This document shows positions 23,476 through 36,228 of a DNA stretch of 64,000 nt, piece by piece. Source of the stretch: Gigaspora rosea (Eukaryota; Glomeromycota; Glomeromycetes; Diversisporales; Gigasporaceae); assembly GCA_003550325.1 (NCBI GenBank), contig QKWP01000606.1, positions 172,167 through 236,166 on the forward strand, given 5' to 3'. The notes under the pieces are model-generated. The model saw only the letters and a list, made by a program, of their open reading frames with translations. It had not been told where the DNA came from and made no database searches. Within the stretch, counting starts at the first letter, position 1. Each line of letters begins with the position of its first letter. Position numbers and translations under genes: made by a program.

Positions 23476-25833
23476 TCATTTATTAGCAGGTGTTGGAGGT
23501 GCCGGAATAATCAGCTCTTTATATAAATCGGCATTAGTTCTAATAGTGACTGGTGAAATTTGATTATCTTCAAATAAATATATAATTCAATATTTCTCTT
23601 AGTAAAAACTTAGCAGACGTATTAAAATAAGTACTGACAATTACCTATTTGATTTTTAGATGAAGTGCTTTTGTTTCTTTCTGAATTATTATACGCACTT
23701 AAATTTCCAGTTTGTTGAAACTCTTTAGACGTTTTTATGACCATGAAAACCTCATATTCTTCTACCGAAAAGCAAGCTTCCGATTCTCTAATTGGCTTTT
23801 CATAATACCAGCGATAGCAAGAACACCCTTCATTATCAAAATTTTCCTCCATCCGTAAATCGCTTCGAAAATATGGTCCATAAGATATTGATGTCTTAAT
23901 CGATTCATGGTTCTTTGCTCTACTAAGTACAGATTTATCTGAGTTATCAAAAAATTTAAAAAGAAAACTTTGATCTGTGTAATGATATCTTTCTTCATTT
24001 GGGGATTCCCAGCTAAATGGATTATATCCACCCAAAATTTCATTCTCATCCTTAACCTTCAAGATTGTTAAAGTAGACCCTTTATTATCACATTTTTTAT
24101 GGAAGTCTGCCGGGGTAAATCCATCACGACTACCTTTAAGTAGCAGTTTAAATTCATAATTGTAGGATTTTGTTGAAAAACGCCTTAAAAGATTAAATTT
24201 AAGCTTTTTGGGGAGTTTGATCAATCCATTTAGCAATAAGGTCAAACTTTTCCTTTTTTATTATATATTCTTTAGGTTCTTCTTGTGAATCAAGTTTAAA
24301 TTCATCAGAGACTGTTGATATAAGTGGTGACGAAACTTCTCAATCAGAATGTGCTTCCGATGACAATTCAGATTCATCGGAATTTGTTGAAGGAGCCTCA
24401 TGCGATGGTAACTTTAAATGTTCTCGAGATTCCGATTCATCGTTCCCTTCTGAAAGATGTTGAAGAATTTCAAACGCTTCTTGAATAATAGGTCGGTTGC
24501 TAGGTTCCTCATCCCAGCAATGTGTATAGAGGTCAATATATTCTTTTGGCGTACCCTCCACTGGCGCCTCCCTCATTTGATTAAAAATCTTAAATATTAC
24601 TTCATCCCTGCTTGTACAGGACGCAAAAGGTGGCCGACCGCTTGAAATTTCCCAGAGAAGAACTCCAAAACTGAAGACGACCGATTTTTCATCACGCTGA
24701 TACTTGTGATTGGCAAGGTATTTCGTGTCCATATAAGCGTGTACACCAGGATCTGTATCACCTCTTGTAGTCATTTGGTTTGTCCATTCTTTAGATATAC
24801 CAAAATCTGCTATCATCATTCTTCCATCATGCACTAATATCTTCTTAGAATGCTATAATAATAGATAATATTTAGCTTGTTAAATTTTTTTCAAGTTTTC
24901 TGTTTGTAGTCCTTATTTTACATAAATCCCATGATTATAAATAAAAACCGCATTCATATGCATTTATAATTAAAGCTAGTTTAACGAAATTAGTATTGAA
25001 ATTCCATAAAAATTAAAATATAACTTAAGTGCGGATCTATAGAACCCATATTTATAGATTTTGTACTGTAGTAAATAGAATTTACGTGTATACTGAATAT
25101 TTATACCAACAATGAACCTGTCAAATGTAAATCTATAAACAATAGAGCTCCGTAAAATATACCGAAGAAGCATGGGATTTGGTATAATTAATTTGAAAAA
25201 GAGATAAACTTTTAAATTTTTTAATAATCTCACCAGGTCTCTATGAATAATTTTTTCTTGACTCTCGTGCAAATGTATTAGACCCTTCGCAATTCTATTG
25301 CCATACGTGTAAATTGCCATTATTCGCATATTGCAAGATTAAATAATATTGACCGGTTTCATCATCTTTAGTTACTCCATGAAATTGATTAATATTAGGA
25401 TGATAGTGCTTCGTAATATTAAACAGAATCTGAAGCTATATATATATATATTGTGCGTATATATAAGTAAATAATGTACAGTATTTATTTAATGCACTCA
25501 CTTCTCGAAATACCTTTGCATTGAATAAATAAATATATATTCATAATACAAAAGTATCACTGTAGATGATATTGAGAGAATGTGATTTAAATTTTCATAT
25601 AATAAGGGCCATATATTACAAACCTCTTTTACAAATTCCCGGACACCTGTGGTTTTCCCATTCCCAACTTTAAGACTTTTTAATGCAACTTTCAATCTGC
25701 GACGTCTCCAGCTTGCCTTTTATATTGTGGCATATCCGCCTTCACCAATTTTTTCGACGTTTGTGAATTCATCATAATTATAAAAATGGATTTTAGAATC
25801 TTTAATCGTTTTTTGAATCAAAGAATCATCCAT
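23476..25833 (-). pseudogene. Kinase-TLDc fusion, copy 3 (broken)
   Basis: Exons correspond to those of copies 2 and 4: 25833-25624, 25435-25234 and 24852-23645. Exon 1 has an in-frame TAA where copy 2 has CAA (Gln). Exon 2 is 202 nt instead of 252 because about 50 nt are missing. The kinase-TLDc linker of exon 3 has a TGA near 24340 and a frameshift near 24215. HRDL and DFG survive, but HSKN is HSKK and 'KSDVYSFG' is KSVVFSFG. The TLDc part (GGYNPFSWESP...CSCYRWYYEKPI) is otherwise well kept. A donor GTAATT at 23644, a 77-bp intron and an in-phase exon 23567-23476 (DNQISPVTIRTNADLYKEL, ending PANK-stop) suggest a C-terminal extension absent from the other copies. Confidence 0.82.
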
Positions 25834-26273
25834 TTTGTAAATGGATTATCGTTTATCATTTATGTCAAGATACACATTAGGAAATAATTTTTCTACAAAA
25901 TACTTCTGTACAACACCTCACCATGATTTCTAATAGTGATTAGTGTAACTGTTCACATCTTTAACGAATAAACAGAGGGCACATGATATAATAATTCCAT
26001 TAATATATAAATCTTTAAACGATAGTTTGGTGTACAAACCTCTGTGTATCTCGAAACAACTTTTAATACTCTCAAATTTTAAAATAGGTTATTTATCGTT
26101 ACGGGGGAAGCTAATAGTATTTAAAATACCATTCTAAAAAATTCCGTTAGCTAATCAAATTTCGAGATCAGATGTAACGTAAAAAAAACGTAAAAAAACC
26201 AAAACAATCCAAACATCATTCATAACTTAAAATTTTGCCGTTCTTCTCCTTCTGTGTACTAACTATAGTAGAA
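25834..26273. other. 5' flank of kinase-TLDc copy 3
   Basis: Intergenic. The 25985-26125 part is homologous to the flank of copy 2 (about 11155-11330). No separate gene. Confidence 0.45.
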
Positions 26274-26427
26274 CAGGATGAAGCCAGTGTTGCGAGGTCG
26301 CTTTGGAGATCGGGTTAGTGTAGGGTGAAATCCGCATTTTATTATGTTTTTATTATAATAAAATCGGATTTCACTATAATATTGATCATAGCAGATTTCA
26401 CTATTTCACAACTCAGGTTTCACCCTG
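26274..26427. mobile_element. Degraded small TIR element
   Basis: Loose inverted ends CAGGATGAAGCC and GGTTTCACCCTG, with an internal hairpin (GTGAAATCCGCATTTTAT and its partner). No clear target duplication. The ends recall Tc1/mariner-type MITEs, but this is uncertain. Confidence 0.4.
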
Positions 26428-27216
26428 CTATATTATAATTATCGAAATTGCAGTAAATTTTCGATAATAAGATGTGGTTTTTGATAATATAATTTTCAGC
26501 CAGTATATTGCTTTTGGGTAATCTTAGGACGAATGTATTTGTTGCATCCTGTAACACGCGTATTGTAACATCCCAATTAGTACAACCAATAAAAACAACT
26601 AAAAATCCGCGTAACCAAAACCCTAACTCTAACTGCTATTGGCTAATACGAGGATGTTACATGTCACAGGCTGTTACAAGAACATTTATTCTTAATCTTA
26701 TATCTGATAATGGTTGAAATTTTGATTCTCGAAAAACTACATTTTTATTACCGAAAAATAATTATCGAAATTTCATCACAAAATTTATCACGTGTCCTAA
26801 TTTTCAAATCAGTTGTATCGGTATCTGAAATTCGATACACTTCTAAATTATACTTTCCGTATAAATCCCAAAAATGTAATTTCGTATTTGATTGAAATTT
26901 GGTCGAATTAAACTTAATGCGGGCCATTATTCAAACAATGCTTCTAGACGTTATTTTGCTTTATACAGTCTATCATCCGTTCCTGGTTTAGCGCGACTGC
27001 GTCGCGCAGCCACTTATTTGTTAATTTGATCAAGACAAAAGTTCCCGGAGTTTTTGTTAGATAAATTAAATATATTAAGATTTTATTTCTTAATATATAT
27101 ATGATTATATATTTATATGTATAAATTATATAGCTTATATTTTATAAATATATATTTGTATAAATTTATAAATATTATTAAATAAAAAAAAATTTAAATT
27201 AATTAAATTACGGTTT
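26428..27216. other. Intergenic, AT-rich, with a Helitron-like GC hairpin
   Basis: The stretch near 26985-27010 (GCGCGACTGCGTCGCGC) is a perfect GC hairpin like the Helitron terminus at 49631. It is followed by CTTATT instead of CTRR, so the end is altered. Nothing else was recognised. Confidence 0.4.
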
Positions 27217-27311
27217 TACTAAATCACACCACTGGTGCTCAACACCACAATGATTTTCACCAATCAAATTTTTTAAATGCTGGTGTTGGGCACCAGTGGT
27301 GCGATTTAGTA
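27217..27311. mobile_element. Foldback MITE with TA flanks
   Basis: The arms CTAAATCACACCACTGGTG and CACCAGTGGTGCGATTTAG pair almost perfectly over about 31 bp around a short AT-rich loop. TA on both sides could be the target duplication, as in Stowaway/Tc1-type MITEs. Confidence 0.65.
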
Positions 27312-27654
27312 CTACTGTTAAATTATATCTAAAATAATTAATTTTCAAATATTAATACAATAAACTACATTATTAATATATTACTAATTTGATATATTAA
27401 ATATTTATTATTAATATAAGATTTAAATATTATATTAATTGTAATATAAACTAATATTAAAAATAAAAATAAAAATATAACTACTAAAGCAACTTTATTA
27501 TATAAATACTATACGTACTGTTCGTACTGTAGCAAAAAAATTTGGACATCATATAAATGGCAAATCACTAATTAAAACCCCATATGAATTAAAAAATATA
27601 TAAGAGTTTAGTTTCAGTTTATGAAGGGAGAACTGGTTGATAGTATTTATCCAT

Positions 27655-27785
27655 TAAATATGTATTTATAAATCTTAAACAGTAATAGTAATTTTGATTG
27701 CAAATTTGGTATACAATACTTTATGTATTTCGAAACAGCACTCAAATTTTAAAATAGACTATTTATTGTTACAGATACAAAATTA
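27655..27785. repeat. Orphan copy of the kinase-gene 5' flank
   Basis: It shares TAATTTTGATTGCAAAT, GTATTTCGAAACA and TATTTATTGTTAC in order with 11155-11330 upstream of kinase copy 2, but no kinase exon follows at the expected distance on the minus strand. It is probably a relic of a tandem duplication. Confidence 0.55.
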
Positions 27786-28395
27786 AATTTTAATAGGTTA
27801 GGGTTTTTGGAAAGGTTTCAGATAGGTTTTTTTTGGTTTCGGGTAGAGTTTAAGAGTTTCAGATAAACTTCGGATGCTTTATGTTTCGGCGAAACCCGAA
27901 ACTTACGGATTTGGCTCTAGTCGGTTCCAATTTTTTTCGGCTTCGGGACCTTATTTGGATTTTCAGTTCTTTGGAACCGGTTCTTGTGGAACACTAACAG
28001 CAACGCACGGGACAATCGGTCACGTGATTTTTCTATTCCAAACATTAAATGCCGACACCTCATGTATTCGATATTATTTTTTTTTTAAAAAAAAAAGGCT
28101 AAAACTTTTTACAGGCAAAATTTTTTTAAAGGACCGATCAATAACTTCATGCACAGGACTGCTTTCTACAAAATTAATGATTAGTTTTCAGGTTTTCAAG
28201 TGAAAAATAAAAAAAAAATACTGTTGTCGAAATACATAAATTTCATTGGCCAGCCATGATTACGAGAAAATTAATATAAGCATCCGGCGCCATATAAAAT
28301 ATAAAATATGACATAAACCTCCAATCCTTATTACCACAATTATTTCACTTACTATCAATTCACTAAATTTATTTTCGTGGACAATTATTTTATTT
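27786..28395. other. Intergenic with GGTTTC/GAAACC-rich stretch
   Basis: About 27795-27985 repeats GGTTTCGG-like and CGAAACCCGAAAC motifs in both orientations, similar in style to the GC-rich ends of nearby hAT elements. No termini were resolved. An open frame on the plus strand here is composed of these repeats. Confidence 0.35.
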
Positions 28396-29212
28396 TAGGG
28401 ATGTTACGGTCCGGCAAGGACCGCGGTCTGGACCAGTCTTTTGGACCGGTCCAAGCGGTCCACGGTCCATAAATTGGGACCAGTCCAGATCGGTCCGTCC
28501 GTAATATATATTTTATGCATTACTTTAAATACATAACTATGCGATTGAGGCTAAATCAAACTTGTTCTAAAATAATATTGCAAGCACATTCTTCAGTCGA
28601 AATCGATTTATGTGTTTTACATTACCCCCCCCCCCCCCTAGTAAAAAAAATTTTTGATAAATATACATAGGCTACGGAACACTTCGAAAAATTTATATAG
28701 TCACGGAAAAATTCGGGAAAATTTTTTTTTTTTTGAAAAAAAAAATTTTAAAAATTTTACTATGTGAACCACCCCCTCCCCCCCTCCTGGAGGGGAGAGG
28801 GGGGTAATTTAAAACACATAATCAACTTGGTCTGGCCTTACTGGAATTGGTTTTCGTGTATAACTTTAATTGCTAAAAACTGAATTAAGGTTAAAAATTT
28901 ACTGGTTCCTGACAACTCAAACAGGATAATTTCTATATCCGTTTCTATCTTTTTATTACAAATAATTATACTTTTACATTTTTATTTATATAAAAAAAAA
29001 CATTATACTGTATAATAATATAGTTCATTCAATTCGTGTGTTTCGATAGTCAAAATTCAATCCTATTGGCTGCAGGTAGTCCGGTCCTTGGACCGGACTA
29101 AAATAGGACCAGTCCATGGACCGGTTTATGAAATTTGGTCCGGTTTGTGGTCCGCTGCTCGGACCCGGTCTTTTGAACCGAGACCAGACCAGGACGGACC
29201 GTAACATCCCTA
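28396..29212. mobile_element. hAT-type non-autonomous element, 817 bp
   Basis: The terminal inverted repeats TAGGGATGTTACGGTCCG and CGGACCGTAACATCCCTA are flanked by the 8-bp duplication TTTTATTT (28388-28395 and 29213-29220). Subterminal regions are dense in GGTCCGG/CCGGACC motifs. A run of about 14 C lies near 28627. No transposase. Confidence 0.88.
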
Positions 29213-29427
29213 TTTTATTTGCATAAATTTTATCAATATAGTACAATAAATATCAGAAACATAGTGAATTGCAGTATGAAAACTATGAAAAATATATGTT
29301 TTAATTCTAATAATAAATGATTATACGTATAAATGATTATATAAATGAAAATATAAATGTTTTAAGATAAATGGTCAACATGAATGAAAATTATTTATAC
29401 AATATATAAATTGATTTTTTTTATTCT

Positions 29428-31613
29428 TTAAACATGCTCAGGCTTTATTATGACCTGGAAGACCTCATATTCTTCTACTGAAAAATGATCATTCGATTCT
29501 CTAATAGGCTTATCGTAATACCAGCGATAGCAAGAACACCCATTATCGTCAAAATTGTTTTCCATCCGTAAATCGCTTCGGAAATACGGACCATAAGATA
29601 ATGATGATTTAATAGATTCATGATTCTTTGCTTTACTAAACACATATTTATCTGAATTATCAAAAAACTTAAAAAGAAAACTTTGATTTGTATAATAATA
29701 TCTTTCTTCTTCCGGTGATTCCCAACTAAATGGATTATATCCACCCAAAATTTCATTTCCATCCTTGACTTTTAAAATCGTTAAAGTAGAACCTTGACCA
29801 TCGCATTTTTTGTGAAAACTAGCAGGTGTAAATCCATCGCGGCTACCCCTAAGAAGTAACTTGAAATCGTAAGTGTAAGAGGTGTGATTGTGAGAATTTG
29901 ACAAGGAAAAAATTTTTTTAAACAAAGTTCTATTTTTATGGGAGACTTGATCAATCCATTTAGAAATAAGGTCAAATTTTTCTTGATTTAATAAATATTC
30001 TTTAGGTTCTTCATATGAGTCAATTCTAGATTCATGAGAGACTGATGTAGTAGGAGATTCACACAACGGAGTTTCAATTATATTTTGAGATTCTGGTTCT
30101 CCTGAGATCATATGTTGTAGAATTTCAAATGCTTCTTGGATATTAGGTCGATTGTCAGGTTCTTCATCCCAACAACGTGTATACAGATCAACATATTCTT
30201 TTGGTGTTCCTTCCACAGGTGTTTCCCTCATTCCTCTAAAAATCTTATAAATTACTTCATCTCTGCCTGTACAGGATTCGAACGGTTGTCGACCACTTGA
30301 AATTTCCCAAAGAAGAACTCCATAACTGTAAACATCAGATTTTTCATTACGAAAATATTTGTGATCAGCAAGATATTTTGGATCCATGTATGCGGGTACA
30401 CCAGGACCAGTTTCACCTCTTGTAGTCATCATTTGGTTTTTCCATTCTTTGGAAATACCAAAATCTGCTATCATCATTGTACCATCATTTACTAATATAT
30501 TCTTAGAATGCTGTAAAAAATATAAAGTTGAATTATTATTAATTTAAATTCTTTTTTAAAATTTTCAGATCTTGATCTTTTATTAATTTACATGGAATTT
30601 CATTATTAACACGTTAATTTTGAGTGCCGCAAATAGTTACATTCTTATTGATGATTTTCACTTACGGTATATAATTTTCGATGACGTTATTAAATGCTAA
30701 ATAACACCATTTAAGATTGAATTTCATTAGCACCCACAGATTTACATCTTGATGGGTTCGTTATTAGCTAAATTCATTTTATTGTGTAGCAGAGAGAATT
30801 ATGCTAATAATGAACCGTTCAAATGTAAACATTTAATTAATAAGAATGCAAATATATATATAAAAATATGTATAAAATAAAATAAAACTATCGGAATAAT
30901 AGGATTCGATATAAACAATAAAAGATCACTATCAGACCAATTCGAGAAGAGATTAATTCTTAATTTAAAATAATAGTATTCTTACCAGATCTCTATGAAT
31001 AATTTTTTCTTGATTTTCATGTAAATGTATGACACCCTTAGCGATCTCTATCGCCATAAGTAATTTATTATTCCATGTAAGTGTTTCAAAATTCTGTTTC
31101 AAATAATCTCGTAAATTGCCGTTATTTGCGTATTGCAAGATTAAATAGTATTGACAACTTTCATCATCTTTAGCCACTCCATGAAATTGATTAATGTTAG
31201 GATGATAGTGCTTCGTGATATTAAATAGTAACTGAAGCTATATAATGATTATATATAATATAAGTAAGTAATGTATTCATTTAATACACTGAATACATTT
31301 TAAAAAGTATTTTAATATTTAATATATTTGTGAATGGTGAAAATTATTATCATAGATAATATTTTGGTATTTTTAAATTTTTTATTGAATAGAAAGTCGT
31401 ATTACAAACCTCTTTTATAAACGCTTTGACAATACCTTCCTCATATCCAATTTTAAGACTTTTTAATGCAACTTCTAGCCCACGACGTTTCCAGTATGCC
31501 TTTTCAATTTTTCCGTACCCTCCTTCACCAATTATTGTAACGTCTATGAATTCATTATAATTGCAAAGATGGATTCCATGTTTTTTAATCGTTGTTGTAA
31601 TTAAAGAATCCAT
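29428..31613 (-). CDS. Kinase-TLDc fusion, copy 4 (looks intact)
   Basis: Exons 31613-31410, 31237-30986 and 30510-29428 are all phase 0 and give about 512 aa. Glycine loop GEGGYG, VALK lysine K51, HRDL, HSKN and DFG are all present, followed by 'KSDVYSYG', a linker of about 60 residues and a TLDc domain ending EEYEVFQVIIKPEHV. Of the five copies it has the most canonical kinase motifs. Donors are GTTTGT (intron 1) and GTAAG (intron 2); acceptors are TATAG and ACAG. Intron 2 is 475 bp with no recognised insertion. The substrate and pathway are unknown; the architecture suggests a cytosolic Ser/Thr or tyrosine-like kinase signalling through a TLDc module. Confidence 0.9.
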
Positions 31614-32216
31614 TTTGTAAATTGATTGTCCGTTTACATTTCTCTATTTATGTCATTTGATGTGACAACATGAATACACATTAAACTAAATTGGTACTGC
31701 ACCCGTATTTTGAAATGATTCGTGTAACGATTCACTCATGAACTTTAACGAATAAGCGGAGCGGAGGGCAGTTCGCCTGATCCACAATGATCAATTAGAT
31801 AGGGTTAAAAGACTTGTTGCAAAATTAAAGTAATAAAACCTTAAGGAATGATATAGGCATAACTTTAAATAAATTTTTTTTTGATAGAGTGCAGTTTCAT
31901 AGACAGCATCTCGTGTTATTATAATAACGGGGGGTTTTTTTATTAAAAAAAGCGTGATTTTCTGGTTACATATGATCATCATGTATATCGAAAATCTTTC
32001 ATTGTATCGGTAAAAACAAATATAAATTTGATTAGCTGGTCTTATAAAGTTATTGAACTTTAATTCATGTATACATACTGCTTAAAACTATAAACTCTCA
32101 AAATCCCACTCAAATCCAAAATCACAAACATGGTAATATTGTCCCAAATCCAAATCCAAATCCCAATCCCAAACATAATAAATTGGAACTATGGAATTGG
32201 GTCGAGTAGTTTTGCA
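31614..32216. other. 5' flank of kinase-TLDc copy 4
   Basis: Intergenic. It shares a CTTTAACGAATAA segment with the flank of copy 3. A CCAAATCC-type simple repeat lies near 32140-32170. No gene. Confidence 0.4.
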
Positions 32217-32572
32217 TAGATCTCTTACCCGGGTCGGAAACTAGTGACCTGGGTTAATAATTACGGGTCGGGTATCAACTCGGGTCAATATATCATATAG
32301 AAAATCGAAAAAATTTTAAAGTTAACATTAGTGTAACTACCCTTGCATAAAATTTAACCGTTAAATCTAATTAAAAAGGAATGATTTGAACGCCAATTCT
32401 TTATTTAACGCTATCGATATTGTGCTAGTGTCTTGTTATACAACATCCTAAATTTTATTGGTTCCGGGCCAATTAATTTAGGTTTGGCGGGCAATTGTTT
32501 AGATAAAAATTTGACCCGTGACCCGTCAGAATGCTGACCCGTCGGGTCAACCTGACCCAGGTCATATCTCTA
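32217..32572. mobile_element. hAT-type MITE, 356 bp, GGGTCA-rich ends
   Basis: A perfect 8-bp duplication GTTTTGCA (32209-32216 and 32573-32580) flanks diverged inverted ends TAGATCTCTTACCCGGGT and the reverse complement of GACCCAGGTCATATCTCTA. The ends carry GGGTCA/TGACCC motifs like the element at 23270, suggesting related transposases. Confidence 0.78.
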
Positions 32573-34146
32573 GTTTTGCAGGCAAGTATAAATAAATTCA
32601 TGATGCAACCAGCATGACGGAAATTCTAATATGCATGAGTGTTACACAAGATTTTTATATATAGATGTGTCATATGGTTACACATCAAAGGAATCGCCCA
32701 TTCTTTATGAAACTTTGCAAGACCGTTTGTTAGGTGTATTGCAAGTAAATTTTAGTGACCCATCACGGAGATCATGTAATTTGCAGGACTTTTATTAGAG
32801 GCAGTTTTTTTTATAGCAGGTAATAATATATAAATAAAATTATTATTATTTTTTTTTTAATATTTTAGTAACGATTCAGAAAGATAAGGTTTGCAGTTTT
32901 GTTATTCGTTCTTTAGCTGCCTTATATTTGAACTGTACGGAAGGTTTCTAAAGTTCATGGCTTTTATAAGGTGTAATTTTTGTAATAAGCATTAATATAT
33001 ACATACTGTATTCTTTTTTAGTGCCGATTATGAAAGGTTATTATGTAAGTATTAACAATAAAGCAATATAGCATTTTCTGTGTTTTTTATTTTATATTCT
33101 TCGCATTTACAAATCTCTTACTTTAAAATATTTAGGTTCTTTATAAGTTGTAGAAATTGTAGTTCGCTAAGTTATACTATAGAGTTTGTAGATGCATATG
33201 TGTAAACGTACTTATAACTATAAAATAAGTATAATACATAGTGTATTAACTAATAACAATTGTAAAGATAGAATAAAAAAGAGTACTTTACTATTTATCG
33301 TTATATATATAATTATAATAAAATTTGCAATGAAACAAAAAAATTTACTCTTGGGTATTAAAGTTAAATATTAACAGTTAACAGAATTAATTTCTTAATT
33401 GAATTTAGACCTACGTTACGTACGTATGTGCAACCAAATTTTAGCTATTATACATATAAATTACTGTACCAGTTACAGTATTAATAAACATTAGCCAATC
33501 ATATTTGATGATGATCATCTGACATAACAGCCAATAAAAAAGAACTTCTGTCATGCTGATGCAACCTGTCAATTCATATTTTAAGTACCTTATACATATA
33601 TTATTTCCAAACCAAATTAATTCATATAAATTTTAAAATTGCGCAAGGCTAGATTATTATAGATAGGAAATATATTATTAAAAACAGGAAAACCTCGTTT
33701 TTTACATAGTAAAACTCCAATTATGGTTAAAAATATGAGCATTTTTTGTCCTTAAAACTAGGAAAACGGGATCCGTTGTGTTTCGAAGCGTCGCTTCGTA
33801 TTCACAAAACAAAATTTTAAAGTTGCATAGATAAATCTATTAATTTGCAATTATTTAATAAAAATTTTTTAATACATAACTATTATTGCTTATTTGTATG
33901 TTTGATTAAACGTAATGCTTTTAACTTCTGTAATATCAGTTCCTAAGGTTAATAACGTTAATAAGGTTAATACGATGATTAGTTATGTAAAGCATGTTCT
34001 CTAACATATAAGATCACGAAAGTTTAATTAATTCCAACTATATCTAAATTTTCAAAGCAGCTTGTAATCCGGCTATAAGAAAACAATTTAATTTTAAAAA
34101 TTATTAATACATTAAACTTTATTTTATTTTCAGGGATATTGATATA
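32573..34146. other. Intergenic, AT-rich
   Basis: No gene or bounded repeat recognised. A small perfect hairpin CGAAGCGTCGCTTCG lies near 33786. The open frames here are short and of low complexity. Confidence 0.4.
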
Positions 34147-34428
34147 GGGTGCTCTCAAGCACCTAAATTAATAGGTCGGAACACAATTTTTAATTAGTGG
34201 AAAATAAATTTTCGGTCAAGCGAGTTTATTAGGCGATCAAAAAAAAATATGGTCAGAAACCATCTTTTTTTATCATAGAGTTGCGTTGATTGGCTAAAAT
34301 TTAATATCAAACATTTCGCAAAATGAATTTGGCAAAATTACAGTAAAACTTACTTCAATTAATAGTAGTACTTGTGCACGATCTCTATAACTAGCAATTC
34401 ACATTGAGAGAGATACTTGAGAGCACCC
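34147..34428. mobile_element. MITE with GGGTGCTCTCAAG termini
   Basis: The inverted ends GGGTGCTCTCAAG and CTTGAGAGCACCC are flanked by ATA (34144-34146 and 34429-34431). The 3-bp duplication and GGG/CCC ends recall Harbinger-type elements. A solo terminus of the same family lies at about 36140-36190. Confidence 0.72.
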
Positions 34429-35180
34429 ATAATCGCGATCAAATTACTATATTCTATTGGAATTATTAATTGGTCGAGTTGGCTTCATTAAAATTATCCC
34501 TATCTTATTTTTACTTTAGAACAACAACATTCATTCATTATTATTTACTATGATTTCTTTTATAATTTAAAAGCAGGGATATTAATCGGCTTAAGGTGTA
34601 TACAACATATAAAAAAAGAAATTTTTTTTTGTATTTGGTGAAGAAATATCGATGGATAGCTACATACATTATACTGTAATAATTCTAGAAGGTAATATGT
34701 ATTTATTCTTTGAGTATTAAATTCTGAACATCTTTTATTTGTTATAAGAGCTTTTTATGAAAAGTAGCATAATAATTTTTGGTAGCGACGAACGTCTTGT
34801 TGAAGATCCATGTTATGAAAAAAATAATAACAAAAAAAAAAAGAAATAGTAATTGAGCTTGAGCAATCTCCTTTGATTACTCTATCAATGAAAGTTTACA
34901 TATAATGGCACGAAGAATGAAAATAATTACAATGAGAGCACAAAGTAAAAATAATTACATAATTTGGGCCTAAGTAACTTTGCGTTATGATGATATTGGC
35001 TCTTTGAATGTCATTACTTATATATGCACTACTTTATACATTTTATATTCTATAAACTTTTTCGCTTAATGAACCTTTCTATTAACCGAATAAGTTCGAC
35101 TATGTTAAGTATAATATTTATCAATTTCATAACATTTATTTGGTTCTAAACTAATAAGTCTATCCTATACCAATATTAGT
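34429..35180. other. Intergenic with partial Harbinger-MITE relic
   Basis: About 34910-34985 holds GAATGAAAATAATTACA and TTGGGCC fragments of the family complete at 44451-44854. Nothing else recognised. Confidence 0.4.
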
Positions 35181-35406
35181 TGTCGCGGCTGATGCTGAAA
35201 TTGGCTGATGCTGAAATTTTGACCTATTTTGATATGAAATTTTAAAATTTTTTTGTGATGTTTTTTCGTTTTTGTCTTAAAGGGTTAGGGTAGGGTTTGG
35301 GGTAGCTTTGATATTTAAAGCGTATATGTGGATTTTAGCAGGGCTTATAGTTTCAAATCAAGACCCCAAATTTCAGCATCAGCCAATTTCAGCATCAGCC
35401 GCAACA
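35181..35406. mobile_element. 226-bp MITE, copy 1
   Basis: Terminal inverted repeats of about 35 bp are made of a doubled GGCTGATGCTGAAATT motif. The interior contains GGGTTAGGGTAGGGTTTGG and GGGGTCTTGATTTGAAAC on opposite strands. A near-identical copy lies inverted at 36562-36786 and a diverged third at about 48715-48903. Confidence 0.82.
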
Positions 35407-36139
35407 TTAATTATAAGTCAAATATATGTTAAAAAGATCAGTTTTTTAAATATTTGCTTCCGAGTTTATCCTTGAAGTTGCCAACCCATCGTTCCCCCGA
35501 ATATTTCAACAAACGGTATAAATGCTTCTTTCTACAGCTTAGCATAAACTTTTAATGGAGTTTACTTGTTTTTTTATTTTGTCTAGATGCTAAAAAGGGC
35601 TTTTTATTAGTTGTAACAGATGCTTTGCTACTTTTTTAACCTCGTTTAAATTGTGTAACAGTTTATCAAAATAAAGGCCCCAAAAATTAAATCAGCGATA
35701 TGAGGTAGGACAACATCCTGAAACATAAATGGATACGGTCAAGCTTGAATTTGCTTATTTTCGGAGCAGAGCGGAGGAATTTAAGTCCAGAGAATGTGTA
35801 GGAAAATTTCCGTATGTGTCGACTTAAATTCAAAATGCAAATTTTAATTAGCAAGTAATCAATTAACTTTTAGCAATGGAAACATATTATTTAACTTTTT
35901 ATTTGATATAACATCTTATTCTTTCAAATTGATATATACAATTTATTACAAAATTTTTATTTCTACATCTTAAAAAAAAATGGAAATAAAAATTCAACAT
36001 TCAGTATTATGTAGTTGGTCGCTTTTAGTGATGATGATAATTGACGAAATAAGTCAAATTTTTATGTATCAACTTAATTAGAGATGTTAATCGACTCAGC
36101 TTGTCATATATTATTATAATAAAAACTGCTTGTTGAATA
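35407..36139. other. Intergenic, AT-rich
   Basis: Nothing recognised. Confidence 0.4.
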
Positions 36140-36190
36140 TGGGTGTTCTCAAGCTCATCTCTCAATGGATATTAAATTAATCGGAAATTG
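36140..36190. mobile_element. Solo terminus of the GGGTGYTCTCAAG MITE family
   Basis: GGGTGTTCTCAAGCTC followed by ATCTCTCAATG matches the right terminus of the element at 34147-34428. No partner end. Confidence 0.5.
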
Positions 36191-36228
36191 AATAAAAAAT
36201 TGTTCGTGATTATCATTTAGATCAAAAA

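Noticed and set aside
27874-28203. 109-codon plus-strand open frame
   Set aside because: Runs through GGTTTC/GAAACC repeats and poly-A; no homology is recognised and no gene-like context.
28627-28640. Poly-C run as a regulatory element
   Set aside because: Low-complexity run inside a transposon; similar C-runs occur in the MITE at 38742.
29025-29246. 73-codon minus-strand open frame
   Set aside because: Lies within the right end of a hAT-type element and translates its GGTCC repeats.
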